Shown here in pieces: positions 33,949-44,109 of a stretch of DNA of 64,000 nucleotides. The notes beneath the pieces were generated by a model. It was not told the DNA's origin. It did not search any database and saw only the letters and a program-made list of their open reading frames with translations. Numbering within the stretch: position 1 is the first letter of the stretch; each line of letters begins with the position of its first letter. A program made the translations under genes and the position numbers. The DNA comes from Plutella xylostella. Its lineage: Eukaryota; Arthropoda; Insecta; Lepidoptera; Plutellidae. Where the stretch lies: the NCBI RefSeq assembly GCF_932276165.1, contig NC_064008.1, positions 3,291,001 through 3,355,000 of the forward strand, written 5' to 3'.

Positions 33949-35478
33949 ATGATGAGTTCTAATGCCCACAATGGCATCGAAAGGCTAAAAGGCCGGGATA
34001 ACTATGCCACATGGAGTTTTAGTGTGAAGACTTTTTTGGAACATGAAGAATTGTTGGAATGTATTGAGGCTGACATTGTTAAAGATGCGAAGAAGGACTC
34101 AAAAGCCAAAACTAAGATCATTCTACTGGTGGATCCGTCTTTATATATCCACATAGAAGAAGCCACGACCGCGAAAGAGGTATGGGAAAATTTAAAAAAG
34201 GCCTTCGAGGATTCTGGTCTATCAAGAAAAGTAAATTTACTCAGAGATTTAATTAATACAAGTCTGGAAACAAGTAACGGTGTTGAAGATTATATAAGCA
34301 AGATCATGTCAGCAGCCCACAAACTAAGAAACATAAAATTCCACGTTGATGATGAGTGGTTGGGCACATTGATGCTTGCAGGCTTATCAGATGAATATAA
34401 GCCAATGATCATGGGATTGGAGAGTTCCGGTGTAAAGATAAGTGCAGACTTAATTAAAACTAAATTACTTCAAGAAGTAAAGGATAGCAGTGCCACTTCA
34501 GCTTTTTACACAAACTCGTCTAAAAAATTGTTCAGAAATAGCCATCAACAACAGTCTAAGTCTAAGGGCCCCCGATGCTTCAACTGTAACAAGTATGGGC
34601 ACTTAGGAAAGAATTGCTGGTTTAAAAACAAGAAAGATAATCATGATAACAATAAAAGTAATGGTTTTGTTGCTGCATTTTCAGCCTTAACATCCAATGA
34701 CTCTGCAAAGTGGTATCTCGACTCAGGCGCCGCCATGCACATGACGATGCACCGGGAGTGGTTGCAAGACGAGACAGTCCCACCAGTGCGGCATGTCCGC
34801 ATTGCTGATGACAAGATGCTGCATGTTGAAAGCTGTGGCAAGGTTGAAATATGTGTACCTTCCATAAATGGCAGTACCAGTATGATTCAGGTGAGCAATG
34901 TCCTATATGTTCCTGATTTAAAAGCAAACCTGTTATCAATCAGCAAGATAATAAAGAGTGGATGTAAGGTGCAGTTTGATGAGCATGGCTGTCAGATATT
35001 CAATAAAAATGGAGAAAAAGTAGCAATGGCTAGTCAGATAAATGATACTTACATTCTACATACAAAAACAGCTCATGCTATGGCAGCAACAACAGATAAT
35101 AATAATACCTATTTATGGCACTTGAGAATGGGCCATCTGAATTTCACAGACTTAAATAAAATAACAAACTGTGCTACTGGTGTAAAACTGTCTGAAGAGA
35201 AAGAAAGTTCTGTCTGCATTTCATGTATTGAAGGGAAACAATCAAGGCTACCTTTCCCCAGTGATAGCCAAAGAGCGAGCTCCCGTGCAACATCATTGCT
35301 AGAGCTCATCCATACAGATGTATGTGGTCCGATGCAACAAACTTCAATTGGAGGAGCAAGATGGGCTATTGGGCTGAAGCGGTGGGCACAGCTGCATATA
35401 TTGTCAACCGCTCCCCAACACGAGCTCTCTCCTTCATCACTCCAGAAGAGATGTGGACTGGAACAGCGCCGGATCTAA
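33949..35478 (+). pseudogene. Copia Gag-protease-integrase, truncated
   Basis: The 509-codon frame starts MMSSNAHNGIERLKGRDNY. Gag (about residues 1-200, with the WSFSVKTFLEHEELLEC region) is followed by a zinc knuckle CFNCNKYGHLGKNC at about 210-223 for RNA binding. The aspartic protease motif WYLDSGA is at ~255-261. The integrase N-terminal zinc-binding part (LRMGHLNF, CISCIEGKQSRLPF) follows. HTDVCGPM starts the catalytic core, but after SIGGAR the frame passes a deletion and reads unrelated residues to a stop. The catalytic core that joins cDNA to target DNA is therefore largely missing. Confidence 0.9.
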
Positions 35479-35921
35479 GTCACCTGAGAGTTTTTGGATG
35501 TGAAGCTATGGTGCACATACCAAAAGAACAAAGAAGAAAATTAGATGCCAAGTCACATAAATTAATATTTGTCGGGTACAGTGCTTGTACTAAGGGCTAC
35601 AGATTTATAGACCCTCAGAGCAGACGAGTATACATGAGTAGAGATGTAATATTCTTGGAAGGCACAGCAAAGAGAAACACAGTGCAGTCATTTGCTTCTG
35701 AAAATAACACGGTGAATGAAAAGTCTTCATCAGCACCTGAAAAAGAAAAGAAAAATACATTAGAATCGGAAGTAAAAGTACAAGAAGTTGTTGAAAATAG
35801 AACACAGTTAGAAGATAAATCAAGAGAAAAGGAAAACATTTTAAATGAACAGAATAAAGTATACCTACCTTTGTCACAGACTGAAACAGCACTTGAAAAT
35901 AATGAAGTTGACAGTTCATAG
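35361..35921 (+). pseudogene. Copia integrase C-terminal part, out of frame
   Basis: KMGYWAEAVGTAAYIVNRSP and RVFGCEAMVHIPKEQRRKLD, then LIFVGYSACTKGYRF, are classic copia sequence downstream of the integrase core. The frame differs from Gag-protease and begins at the deletion junction (AAGATGG microhomology near 35359-35365). It ends at a TAG contributed by the inverted self-copy. An acidic linker toward RT makes up the last ~80 codons. Confidence 0.85.
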
Positions 35922-36011
35922 TATTATTCTGTGTTGGCTGCGTTCACCTCAACACCCTCTCCTGAACGCAGACCCATTGTGCTGAGGTGCCGGTCATGCT
36001 TGAGTCTTTGT
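35899..36011 (-). repeat. 113-bp inverted copy of the Copia 3' end
   Basis: The segment is the exact reverse complement of 37750-37862: the last codons of RNase H, the polypurine tract AGGAGAGGG, and the first 56 bp of the 3' LTR. It interrupts the polyprotein between integrase and RT and introduces a stop. Confidence 0.92.
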
Positions 36012-36882
36012 GGTAGCAGAGCGTGGTGAAAATAATGAAAATGAAAGTTATAATGAAACCACTTCAAGCACACACTCTGAATTATTGTATGAAAGTACTC
36101 ACGAGGAAGATACAAACTCTGATCCAAATGATGAGACTTATGTTCCCAGTGGAAGTGATGTAGACACCAGCCCTGAAAACAAACAAAGACCTAGCAGGAG
36201 AAACGAGTTCTACCAGCCCAGATCATACATATGCATGAACAGTGAGTCCACCATGAGCTATCTTGACAGCGATCCACTATGTCATGAGGAGGCTCTCAAT
36301 AGTGATAAGAAAAATGAGTGGCTAAATGCTATGAATGAAGAATATCAAGCTCTGTTACAAAACAATACTTGGAACTTAGTAGAACTACCTGAAGGTAAAA
36401 AAGTAATTCCCTGCAAGTGGGTTTTCAAGACAAAAAGGGATGAAAATGGTAACATTCAACGATACAAAGCAAGACTGGTGATAAAAGGATTCAGACAGAC
36501 CAAAGGAGTCGACTATCATGAAGTTTACGCTCCTGTTGTCCGATATAGCTCAGTAAGATATTTACTTGGAGTGGCTGCTAAATACAATTTGCGAATACAT
36601 CAAATGGACACTGCAACAGCCTTCTTACAGGGAGATGTAGAAGAGGAAATATTCATGTGTCAGCCACCCAACTACGAAGAAGGACATATGGTGTGTAAGC
36701 TGAACAAATCTCTGTATGGCCTTAAGCAAGCTAGCAGGCAGTGGAACAAGAAGCTCAATAAAGCACTCCTCCAGATTGGTCTGACACGGTCCAAGGTAGA
36801 TCCGTGTATTTACTACAGAATAGTAAATGATAAGAATATCCTGTTCATCACTGTATGTCGACGACCTAATGTATTTCTTTAA
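36010..36882 (+). pseudogene. Copia reverse transcriptase, N-terminal part
   Basis: An acidic linker is followed by the RT_2-type domain: EWLNAMNEEYQALLQNNTW, WVFKTKRDENGNIQRYKARL, DYHEVYAPVVRYSSVRYLL, HQMDTATAFLQGDVEEEI, and KSLYGLKQASRQWNKKL. This carries the first catalytic Asp (in HQMDTATAF). The frame is lost at about 36850, where a one-base change shifts YVDDL into the next frame. It is thus inactive as it stands. Confidence 0.9.
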
Positions 36883-37837
36883 TGATGAAGAAACCGCATC
36901 AATGGTCAAGTTGAAACTGAAAGAAAAATTTCTGATGAAAGACATGGGTGAAGTGAAACAATGTATGGGATACAAAATCAAGCAATGTGGTGATGAAATT
37001 CATGTCAGCCAGACAATTTATATAGAGAAAATACTTGAAAGATTTGTTATGTCAGATTGTAATGCAGTATCAACACCATGTGACCCTAGTGTCAACTTGA
37101 AGAAAGCTGAAAGCGAAGAGGAAATTTTAAGGAATATTCCCTATCAAGAGGCAATTGGCTGCTTACTGTATCTGTCACAAGGAACACGTCCTGACATAAC
37201 ATATATAGTAAACACTTTAAGTAAATTTAATAACCAACCAACAGCTCAGCATTGGGCAGCTTTGAAAAGAGTCTTCAGGTATCTGAAAGGAACAAAGGAC
37301 TTACAACTTGTCTTCAAATGTGACGCTGGTAATATTGTTGGATATTGCGATGCAGACTGGGCCAGCAACACTGATGATAGAAGATCCTGCACAGGATATA
37401 TATTTCTATTTCAGGGTGCAGCAAAAAGCTGGAGTTCTAAAAGGCAACCCACAGTTGCATTATCAAGTACAGAAGCCGAATATATGGCCCTATCTTCAGC
37501 TATTCAAGAGGCTATGTGGCTTAAGCAGTTGCAGGAGGATTTTTGGCCTTCTCTATCCAATGATTCATTTGATGTGTACTGTGATAATCAAAGTGCTCTT
37601 AGTATTGCAGGTCATGACGTATACCACGCACGCAGCAAGCATATAGACGTGCGATACCACTTCATAAGGGAGAAAATTGAAGCTAAACAAATAAGCCTCA
37701 AATATCAATGCTCAGAGGACATGGTTGCAGATGCACTCACGAAGGGCCTACAAAGACTCAAGCATGACCGGCACCTCAGCACAATGGGTCTGCGTTCAGG
37801 AGAGGGTGTTGAGGTGAACGCAGCCAACACAGAATAA
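36846..37837 (+). pseudogene. Copia RT C-terminal part and RNase H
   Basis: The frame picks up at the catalytic YVDDLMYFF (36854-36880). It passes QTIYIEKILERF, GCLLYLSQGTRPDITYIV and HWAALKRVFRYLKGTKDL, and enters RNase H with GYCDADWASN, SSTEAEYMALS, YCDNQSAL and HIDVRYHFIRE, all catalytic residues present. It runs through the polypurine tract into the 3' LTR. Only the upstream frameshift separates it from the RT N-terminus. Confidence 0.9.
37798..37806 (+). other. Copia polypurine tract
   Basis: AGGAGAGGG lies immediately before the 3' LTR, the expected plus-strand primer position. Confidence 0.8.
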
Positions 37838-37991
37838 TACTATGAACTGTCAACTTCATTATCTGTGGATATACATACTCTGTGATCGTTTTGTACTTAC
37901 TTAGTATTCACCATTACTTGTAAACTTGCAATTAATAAATATTATAATAAATAGATAAATCCGTGAACATCTTGGCCTTTTAATGTTATCA
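37807..37991 (+). repeat. Copia 3' LTR
   Basis: A second copy of the 185-bp LTR, followed by the target duplication TGTAT. Confidence 0.93.
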
Positions 37992-39207
37992 TGTATCAAA
38001 TTAAAGGGAAATTTAAATTATTTACTTTTTTTTTAATTTACGTAACATTTTTGAATGTAAATTCTTAGAAAAATGTTTTAGTCTGAGTAGTAAGATTTAT
38101 GAGATAATTTTTTTTATTAATAATAAGTAAATAAAGTCTAATAATTATTTTACACATTTACTCACAATAAATTTTCAAAATGGCGACCTCCCATAGCAAT
38201 ACACAACCTACATCTACGCAAGAAATTTTCTTTAAGTCAAAAAAGTGACAAATGTAAAAAATATGACATTTGTCAAAAGGTTAAACATGTAAAAAAAGTA
38301 CCTTTTCTCAAAAATGTGACATCTGTCAAAAAGTTACATCTGAATGAAACAGAGAAGCGTATAGGCGACTAAAAGAAAATTTCTTGCGTAGATGTAGGTT
38401 GTGTATTGCTATGGGAGGTCGCCATTTTGAAAATTTATTGTGAGTAAATGTGTAAAATAATTATTAGAGTATATTTAATTATTTATACAAATAAAATTAT
38501 CTCATAAATCTTACTACTCAGACTAAAACATTTTTCTAAGAATTTACATTCAAAAATGTAACTTAAATTTTAATAAAAGTAAATAATTTAATTTTCCCTT
38601 TAATTTGATACATTTTCTAACTTAATTAGTCATTAAAAATGACATAACAGGAATATTTCAACTTTCTGAAACAATTTACTAATTAGGTAATTTCCACCCA
38701 GGTACCTTTGAAGGCTTTTTTCTGCAAATAATACCCTATTAAGCAATCGTTTATTTGTATTTTTATGTAATTTTGGAACCTTGCGGAGTTTTTAAAATTA
38801 ATAAGGGACCATGAGAATATCTTTTTCAATTTTTAATTTCAAGTAGAAAATTCAGAGCATTCTAGCTCGATGATATAATTCGAACTTTCGATAAAAAAAT
38901 AACTAACTTACATTACAGCTAGGAAGCTGAAACTTTTATGGTTAAAAGAAAAACTTAAGAGGATGACACAAAAATAAAAAATGCTTTAAAAAAGTTATCC
39001 AAAAAATAATAAAACATAATTAATCCACTGAGGTCGATTTTCGTAGAAAAATAGGAAAAAAAAATCATAACTCCTAAACTACTAAAAATTGCTGAACATA
39101 CATGGGGGTGATTTGGCTACCCCTTGACCTAAGGAATCAAACATTTTCCTTTGGACGTCACTCTTTGGGCCACCCTGTATATATAAAAGTATGTATGTAC
39201 ATAAATA

Positions 39208-39413
<206 letters not shown>

Positions 39414-39554
39414 TGAGAGAGTGTAACATTTTAGTTGGTAAGTACTTATGAAAGGGTAGTTAACTACCATTATTAATATGAGCATGGTTTAATATCTGGG
39501 TAAAGTAACGGCATTACTACTTATTACTTTATGTGTGTATAATTATTGTGAGCA

Positions 39555-41894
39555 TTACAAAATTGCCTCTGTTTCATCATAATTCAGTTGATTCAACCAT
39601 TTTATAATATATTTTTTACAGTCATAGAAGTTTTTATTGTAAATGCCAATGTTTTTATTTATCATATTATAAAGGAAAGCTGATCGATAGCTATATTGTA
39701 TGCTTGCAAATTTAGATTTAGTCTGTGGAATCGTGGTCACTCTGAAATTGACTCTTTTACTATAAATGGCGCTGTCATATTGTAATTTTTTGTGCTGATT
39801 TAGCATAATTAAGAGGATATACAATTTTCTAACTGAGAGTAGATTATCAATTTTGTAAAGATCAGTAGTCGGGAAACGCTTCTTCTTAAAATACATAACT
39901 TTTAAGAGAGCACGCTGGGCTCGTTCTAATTCTATGAAACGTGTTTTTGCAGCGCCTCCCCATATTGGAATACAGTACATCAAGACAGACTGTACCAGAG
40001 CTATATATATCTCGCTAAGTAGGTTTTTTGAGTGGTATTTATTCTCTATTAAACTATTAGGTACAGTATGTCTTAGTGTCCTGAAAATCCATATAAGCTT
40101 TCTCACTCTGCCAGCCACCTGTTCTAAATGTGGATACCAGGACAGTCGTTGATCCAGAATAACGCCTAGGTATTTTAATTGAGTGACTTTATTGATTTTT
40201 GGACAATTACAATTAAAGCCACCCTGTAGGTTACAGTGTTCCGAGTGGATTTTTAGTTCGAAATCCTGTTTTGGTTGAGTTCGATTGGTAATACTGAAGC
40301 AAATATAGTGAGTTTTTGCAGTGTTTAATGTAAGGAGATTGCGATTCAGCCACCCGGCCACCCGAGACAGCCCTAGTTCAGCTTGAGTTTTAATATATTC
40401 CCATGAAGTTCCTGTGAATATAAGAGCTGTGTCATCAGCGTAGGATATAATTTTTACATTTCGGATGTTTATATTACACAGGTCATTTATGTAGATTAAA
40501 AACAAGGTAGGCCCGAGAACACTACCTTGCGGGACGCCAAAAGTCACTTCAGCTTCGTCACTTACATAATTATCCAGTTTTACTTTTTGCTTCCTGTTAG
40601 AAAGATAACTTTTAAAAAGTGATAGTGGTGTACCTCTTATTCCGATCCGTTCCAACTTTTGTATTAGTATGGGGATTGAGACAGTATCGAATGCTTTTTT
40701 CAGGTCGAGGAATACTCCTAAGCATTTGTTTCTCTTGTCTAGTTGTTCGGTGATTAAAGTGGTCAAAGCAGTAACAGCATCTTCAGTTGACTTTGATTTC
40801 CGAAAACCGAATTGGGAAGAAGATATTATGTCATATTTTGTTAGGTAGTTCTGTAATCTACTGTTAATTAATTTTTCCATTACTTTCGAAATAGCTGGTA
40901 ACACTGATATCGGCCTATAGTTGCCAATGTCATCTCTGTCACCACTTTTGTATATAGGAGTGATGATGGAAGCTTTAAGTGCATCTGGGAATATACCTTT
41001 TTTAAAGCATAAATTCGCCAGATGATTTAGTATGGGAACAACTTCAGATCTTGCAATTTTTAAAAATCGTATTGATATGTTATCCCAACCAGGAGCACTA
41101 TCTGTTTTAAGATTTGTTAAGATGTTGTCAACTTCAGAGCAATCAGACTCCAATAGTACGAAAGAATTAGGCAAAGATGGAACTTCATCGATACATGATA
41201 TAATGGGTGTTTCATTGTTGCTAGGCTGTATATTATTTGCAAGCTCCCTACCAATGGTCGCAAAGTGATCATTGACTAAGTTAGCTGCTGAAAGAGGGTT
41301 GGGCTTTAAAGCGATTAAATCGTGATTTTGATTTCTTTGTTTATTTAAATATGTCATATTCTTAATATTTTTCCATAATAGTCGATTATTTTTTACTGAT
41401 TTTGCAAGTGTATCTCTATCATATTTTCTTTTAAGTTTCTTAATTAAATTATTACAGTAGTTTCTATAGCGACAATATGTAATTTTTAGTACATCATTGT
41501 TTGGATCTTTTTTATGCTGGTTTTGTAGTCTATTTCGATTTCTTATGCAACGCAGTATACCTGCTGTAATCCACGGCTTTATAATTCGTTTGCTTTTAGA
41601 TATCGCTTTGGTTATAGTGTTAGCTTCAAGAGATATGGTGATCTTATTTATAAGGCTTTCAATAACAAAATCAAGGTCGTCACTAAAAAGTAGGTCTGAT
41701 AAGCTAAGTGAGTGCAAATGTTTGAAAGCGTTTTCATAGTTAGTTGTAGTGTGAATTTTGGGTGTGTTGTGTTTAGTTTTTAATTTAGATAAGGAAAGAA
41801 ACGTTGTAAAATGGTCTGTTATGGTTGTAGGTATGATGGCGATGAAAGCTGACACTTTTTTGGATTGATTTTTAGCATAAAATGGTCTAAACAT
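39555..41894 (-). CDS. LINE ORF2, reverse transcriptase part
   Basis: The 779-codon frame encodes the RT of a non-LTR retrotransposon. It contains KPWITAGILRCIRNRNRL, YRPISVLPAISKVMEKLI, SSSQFGFRKSKSTEDAVTAL, GVFLDLKKAFDTVS, GVPQGSVLGPTLFLIYINDL, and catalytic YADD at about residues 485-488 (40431-40442). A C-terminal thumb/connection region (PIWGGAAKTRFIELERAQRA) follows; no RNase H is seen. The style fits the CR1/Jockey group. Upstream residues continue the endonuclease of 41819-42535 in a -1 frame, so the two are one ORF2. The long intact frame suggests a young copy. Confidence 0.92.
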   Translation of the reverse strand: MFRPFYAKNQSKKVSAFIAIIPTTITDHFTTFLSLSKLKTKHNTPKIHTTTNYENAFKHLHSLSLSDLLFSDDLDFVIESLINKITISLEANTITKAISKSKRIIKPWITAGILRCIRNRNRLQNQHKKDPNNDVLKITYCRYRNYCNNLIKKLKRKYDRDTLAKSVKNNRLLWKNIKNMTYLNKQRNQNHDLIALKPNPLSAANLVNDHFATIGRELANNIQPSNNETPIISCIDEVPSLPNSFVLLESDCSEVDNILTNLKTDSAPGWDNISIRFLKIARSEVVPILNHLANLCFKKGIFPDALKASIITPIYKSGDRDDIGNYRPISVLPAISKVMEKLINSRLQNYLTKYDIISSSQFGFRKSKSTEDAVTALTTLITEQLDKRNKCLGVFLDLKKAFDTVSIPILIQKLERIGIRGTPLSLFKSYLSNRKQKVKLDNYVSDEAEVTFGVPQGSVLGPTLFLIYINDLCNINIRNVKIISYADDTALIFTGTSWEYIKTQAELGLSRVAGWLNRNLLTLNTAKTHYICFSITNRTQPKQDFELKIHSEHCNLQGGFNCNCPKINKVTQLKYLGVILDQRLSWYPHLEQVAGRVRKLIWIFRTLRHTVPNSLIENKYHSKNLLSEIYIALVQSVLMYCIPIWGGAAKTRFIELERAQRALLKVMYFKKKRFPTTDLYKIDNLLSVRKLYILLIMLNQHKKLQYDSAIYSKRVNFRVTTIPQTKSKFASIQYSYRSAFLYNMINKNIGIYNKNFYDCKKYIIKWLNQLNYDETEAIL

Positions 41895-42535
41895 GTTTTC
41901 TTCCTAGTAGGCAATGTATGGCCAGCGAATATTCCATAGTCAGATAGTATGTTTAGGTAACTAATTCTATTTTTATATTCATATGATGTCTCTGTTTCCT
42001 TAGGACGAATATTTATATTTATATCTCCCGCAATGATGATGTTTTTTTCCGTACTTAGGTTATTTATGCATGTAGTCAGGGAGTTTATAAAACTTTCCGC
42101 ATTAGGTATAGACGGAGACCTGTAGATGCATAGAATTGAGTTGTTTAGCACGTCGACCTGAATACAAGACGCGTGGGACAATTTAATTTCTTTGATCTTA
42201 GGATTGAGAGTATTCTTAATAAAAACAACAACACCATCATTCTGGTTCATATGATAAGTTGTGCAGAATGAGTGGTATCCGCTTATTTGAGGGATCGGTT
42301 TATTGATGTCAAGACGGCATTCCGTTAGGATTATTATGTCTATCTCGAAATCAAAGCTAGATAAAGTTACAATGAAGTCGTCAAAGTTGCAATAGATACT
42401 ACATATATTTTGTGATATTATAGTTAAGTCTTTCTTATTTATAGTTAAGTGGGTTGATAGATCCGAATAATCGCATTCGATCGACGTTGCTATTTCTATT
42501 TTGTCTAATTCCTTTAAGGTTTGAATCTCTTCCAT
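41819..42535 (-). CDS. LINE ORF2, endonuclease part
   Basis: It has a real ATG (42533-42535) and an apurinic-type endonuclease: ISQNICSIYCNFDDFI, IIILTECRLD (catalytic Glu), DGVVVFIKN, CIYRSPS, IIIAGDININI, and TCLDHFML. The frame leaves the RT frame at a run of six T (41856-41861; A6 on the coding strand) within CCA AAA AAG. There the -1 frame continues VSAFIAI into the RT region. Either one A was lost or the A AAA AAG heptamer is used for -1 slippage. Confidence 0.88.
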   Translation of the reverse strand: MEEIQTLKELDKIEIATSIECDYSDLSTHLTINKKDLTIISQNICSIYCNFDDFIVTLSSFDFEIDIIILTECRLDINKPIPQISGYHSFCTTYHMNQNDGVVVFIKNTLNPKIKEIKLSHASCIQVDVLNNSILCIYRSPSIPNAESFINSLTTCINNLSTEKNIIIAGDININIRPKETETSYEYKNRISYLNILSDYGIFAGHTLPTRKKTCLDHFMLKINPKKCQLSSPSYLQP

Positions 42536-43130
42536 TTAAAGTTTAAGATATGTACTTAGTGGCAAATTAGAGAAACATTAAAATTAGTATAGTCAATAAA
42601 GGTACACATAGGTGACTAACCTGCAAGTCCCGTTTGCTCGGAGTATGTACGTAAACACAGAGGATATTATCCGTTTGGGTAAAGGTAGCTAGCCAGTAGC
42701 AGGGGTATAGGTTTACCACCTTATCGCCGGTTATGTCAGCTGTGAACAGTTTTAGTTGCAAGCAATTAGCTGAAAAATTATTGAGGTAGTATGGCATGTT
42801 TGTTTTGTGTGGTTTGATGTGGCATTTTGAAGTGTATACTGTATAATAGTGAAAGATATTTGTGAGTTCAATAAGTACATGTAATATATTTAATAAGAAT
42901 AGTGTTGAATCATTTATGTATGTTATAATGGGATTTACGAGTGACAATAGGCAATAGAACGAACACTTAGATTTATATGCAAGGATTTTGTACATAAGTT
43001 GCATTGGTTTTTCTTCTAAGTATATATCTACACATTTATAATAAATATAAGTTAGCCAAAATACAAAAATTGAAAGTACATAGTTAATGTTTATCAATAA
43101 AATTACCAACGTTAACGGTATCAAGGTTAG
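42536..43130 (-). other. Spacer between LINE ORF1 and ORF2
   Basis: An open frame (43124-42567) fills this gap but begins at TTG, not ATG. It encodes a hydrophobic, AT-driven sequence without a recognised domain. It is most likely non-coding spacer or 5' leader of ORF2. Confidence 0.5.
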
Positions 43131-44078
43131 TCAGTCTTCATTAATAAGTTGCTGTACCTGCGATTCGCTTCTAACCGTGATGACAGGCGAGTGGTCATGT
43201 TTCTTCAGGTAGACTTTACCGTATGCGGTCCAGCAGTATTTGTACCTTTTGGTCTTCTGCAGGTCGCGGGCTAGGAAGTGTAGTCGTGATCCTTTTGCTG
43301 TTAACTGCTCAGATACGTATATCGGTGTGTCAACGTTCGTTCGGAATCCAAGGTGTTTAGCTGTTAATTTATTTTTATGGTTCATATTGTAGGTCTTACA
43401 GCATTTGAGAAACTCGGTTTTAAGGATAGTCGAGGAGGTTTCTACTACAATTGGCATGCTACGTGTTCCTTCTTTCTTACTGCGCACTCGGTAGATGTCC
43501 TTTATTTCCTCTTTGTTTACTTGACATCCTATAGTTTCAGATAACTTTAACACCATCGAGACGAGGTTTTCTTTGGTCTCGCTATTTTCCTTAGGCACAT
43601 TTTTTAGTTCAAAGTTGGATTTTCGGCTTGTAATTTGCAAATCTTCAATTTTATCCTCCAAAACTGTGATATATTTTTTGTCCTCAATGGCATTCTTCTC
43701 CAGCGTCTCAATCTTTTTTTTGTACTCCTCATTTTGGGCTGAGAGGAAAGAAACGGCTGCTTCGATACTCTGGTTCGTACTTTGTATTTCTTTTAACGAA
43801 GTGCCAATTTTTTTCATCTCTCGTTCTTGCGCCGTAAGTAGCGACGTTATCATAGATTTCATTTCTTCCTTGAAGTCAGATAAGTCCGAGCTGAGTAAGT
43901 CGTCTCTTGTTCTTTTTTTTGAACGCACATATAGGGGCGACAGGTCCGGATCCGATAAAGATCTATGCATTTCCTTATTAGCAGCTCCTGGACAGCTATT
44001 TTTGGAAGATTCTGGTTTTAACTTTGGCGTATCCTTTTTTGCACTGTCCGAGGGTAGAGGTGACCGTTGTGTAAACAT
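43131..44078 (-). CDS. LINE ORF1, coiled-coil protein with baculovirus FP-like C-terminus
   Basis: The likely start is the ATG at 44076-44078 (MFTQRSPLPSDSAKK). A basic/Ser-rich N-terminus is followed by a long heptad-like coiled coil (FKEEMKSMITSLLTAQEREM through EKNAIEDKKYITVLEDKIED). The globular part has IYRVRSKKEGTRSMPIVVE, then HKNKLTAKHLGF, IYVSEQLTAKGSRLHFLARD, and KYCWTAYGKVYLKK. The last motifs are those of the baculovirus FP25K-like domain found in ORF1 proteins of several insect LINEs. The probable role is RNA binding in the retrotransposition particle. The frame is open to 44192, but that extension lies in an RTE-tail-like repeat and is probably not native. Confidence 0.85.
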   Translation of the reverse strand: MFTQRSPLPSDSAKKDTPKLKPESSKNSCPGAANKEMHRSLSDPDLSPLYVRSKKRTRDDLLSSDLSDFKEEMKSMITSLLTAQEREMKKIGTSLKEIQSTNQSIEAAVSFLSAQNEEYKKKIETLEKNAIEDKKYITVLEDKIEDLQITSRKSNFELKNVPKENSETKENLVSMVLKLSETIGCQVNKEEIKDIYRVRSKKEGTRSMPIVVETSSTILKTEFLKCCKTYNMNHKNKLTAKHLGFRTNVDTPIYVSEQLTAKGSRLHFLARDLQKTKRYKYCWTAYGKVYLKKHDHSPVITVRSESQVQQLINED

Positions 44079-44109
44079 TCTGTTTGCTTCGGTACAAGCG
44101 CGTAGAGGT

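Larger units (their letters stand above)
33611..37991 (+). mobile_element. Copia (Ty1/copia) LTR retrotransposon, defective
   Basis: It has 185-bp LTRs at 33611-33795 and 37807-37991 (TGTTGAGG...TTATCA) that differ at one position (about 33775 versus 37971). The 5-bp target duplication TGTAT is at 33606-33610 and 37992-37996. Order is gag, protease, integrase, RT, RNase H, as in the copia group. Three lesions break it: an integrase deletion near 35360, a 113-bp inverted self-copy at 35899-36011, and a frameshift just before the RT YVDDL. The near-identical LTRs say the insertion is recent. A defective copy this young was probably mobilised by another element's proteins, or broke after insertion. 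Confidence 0.95.
33043..39177. mobile_element. TA-flanked foldback DNA transposon, split by Copia
   Basis: The ends CAGGGTGGCCCA and TGGGCCACCCTG sit between TA dinucleotides (33041-33042, 39178-39179). Without Copia and one target copy it would be ~1.75 kb. The left arm (33043-33610 plus 37997-~38236) and right arm (~38366-39177) form a near-perfect ~810-bp inverted repeat with a ~130-bp loop. Examples are 'gatttggctaccccttgacc' at 39110 and its complement at 33091. It is non-coding, a snap-back element of Tc1/mariner-like target choice, and a transcript would fold into long dsRNA. Confidence 0.88.

Noticed and set aside
42567..43124. 185-codon hydrophobic ORF as a third LINE gene
   Set aside because: It begins at TTG, has no domain, and sits in an AT-rich spacer where such frames arise easily.
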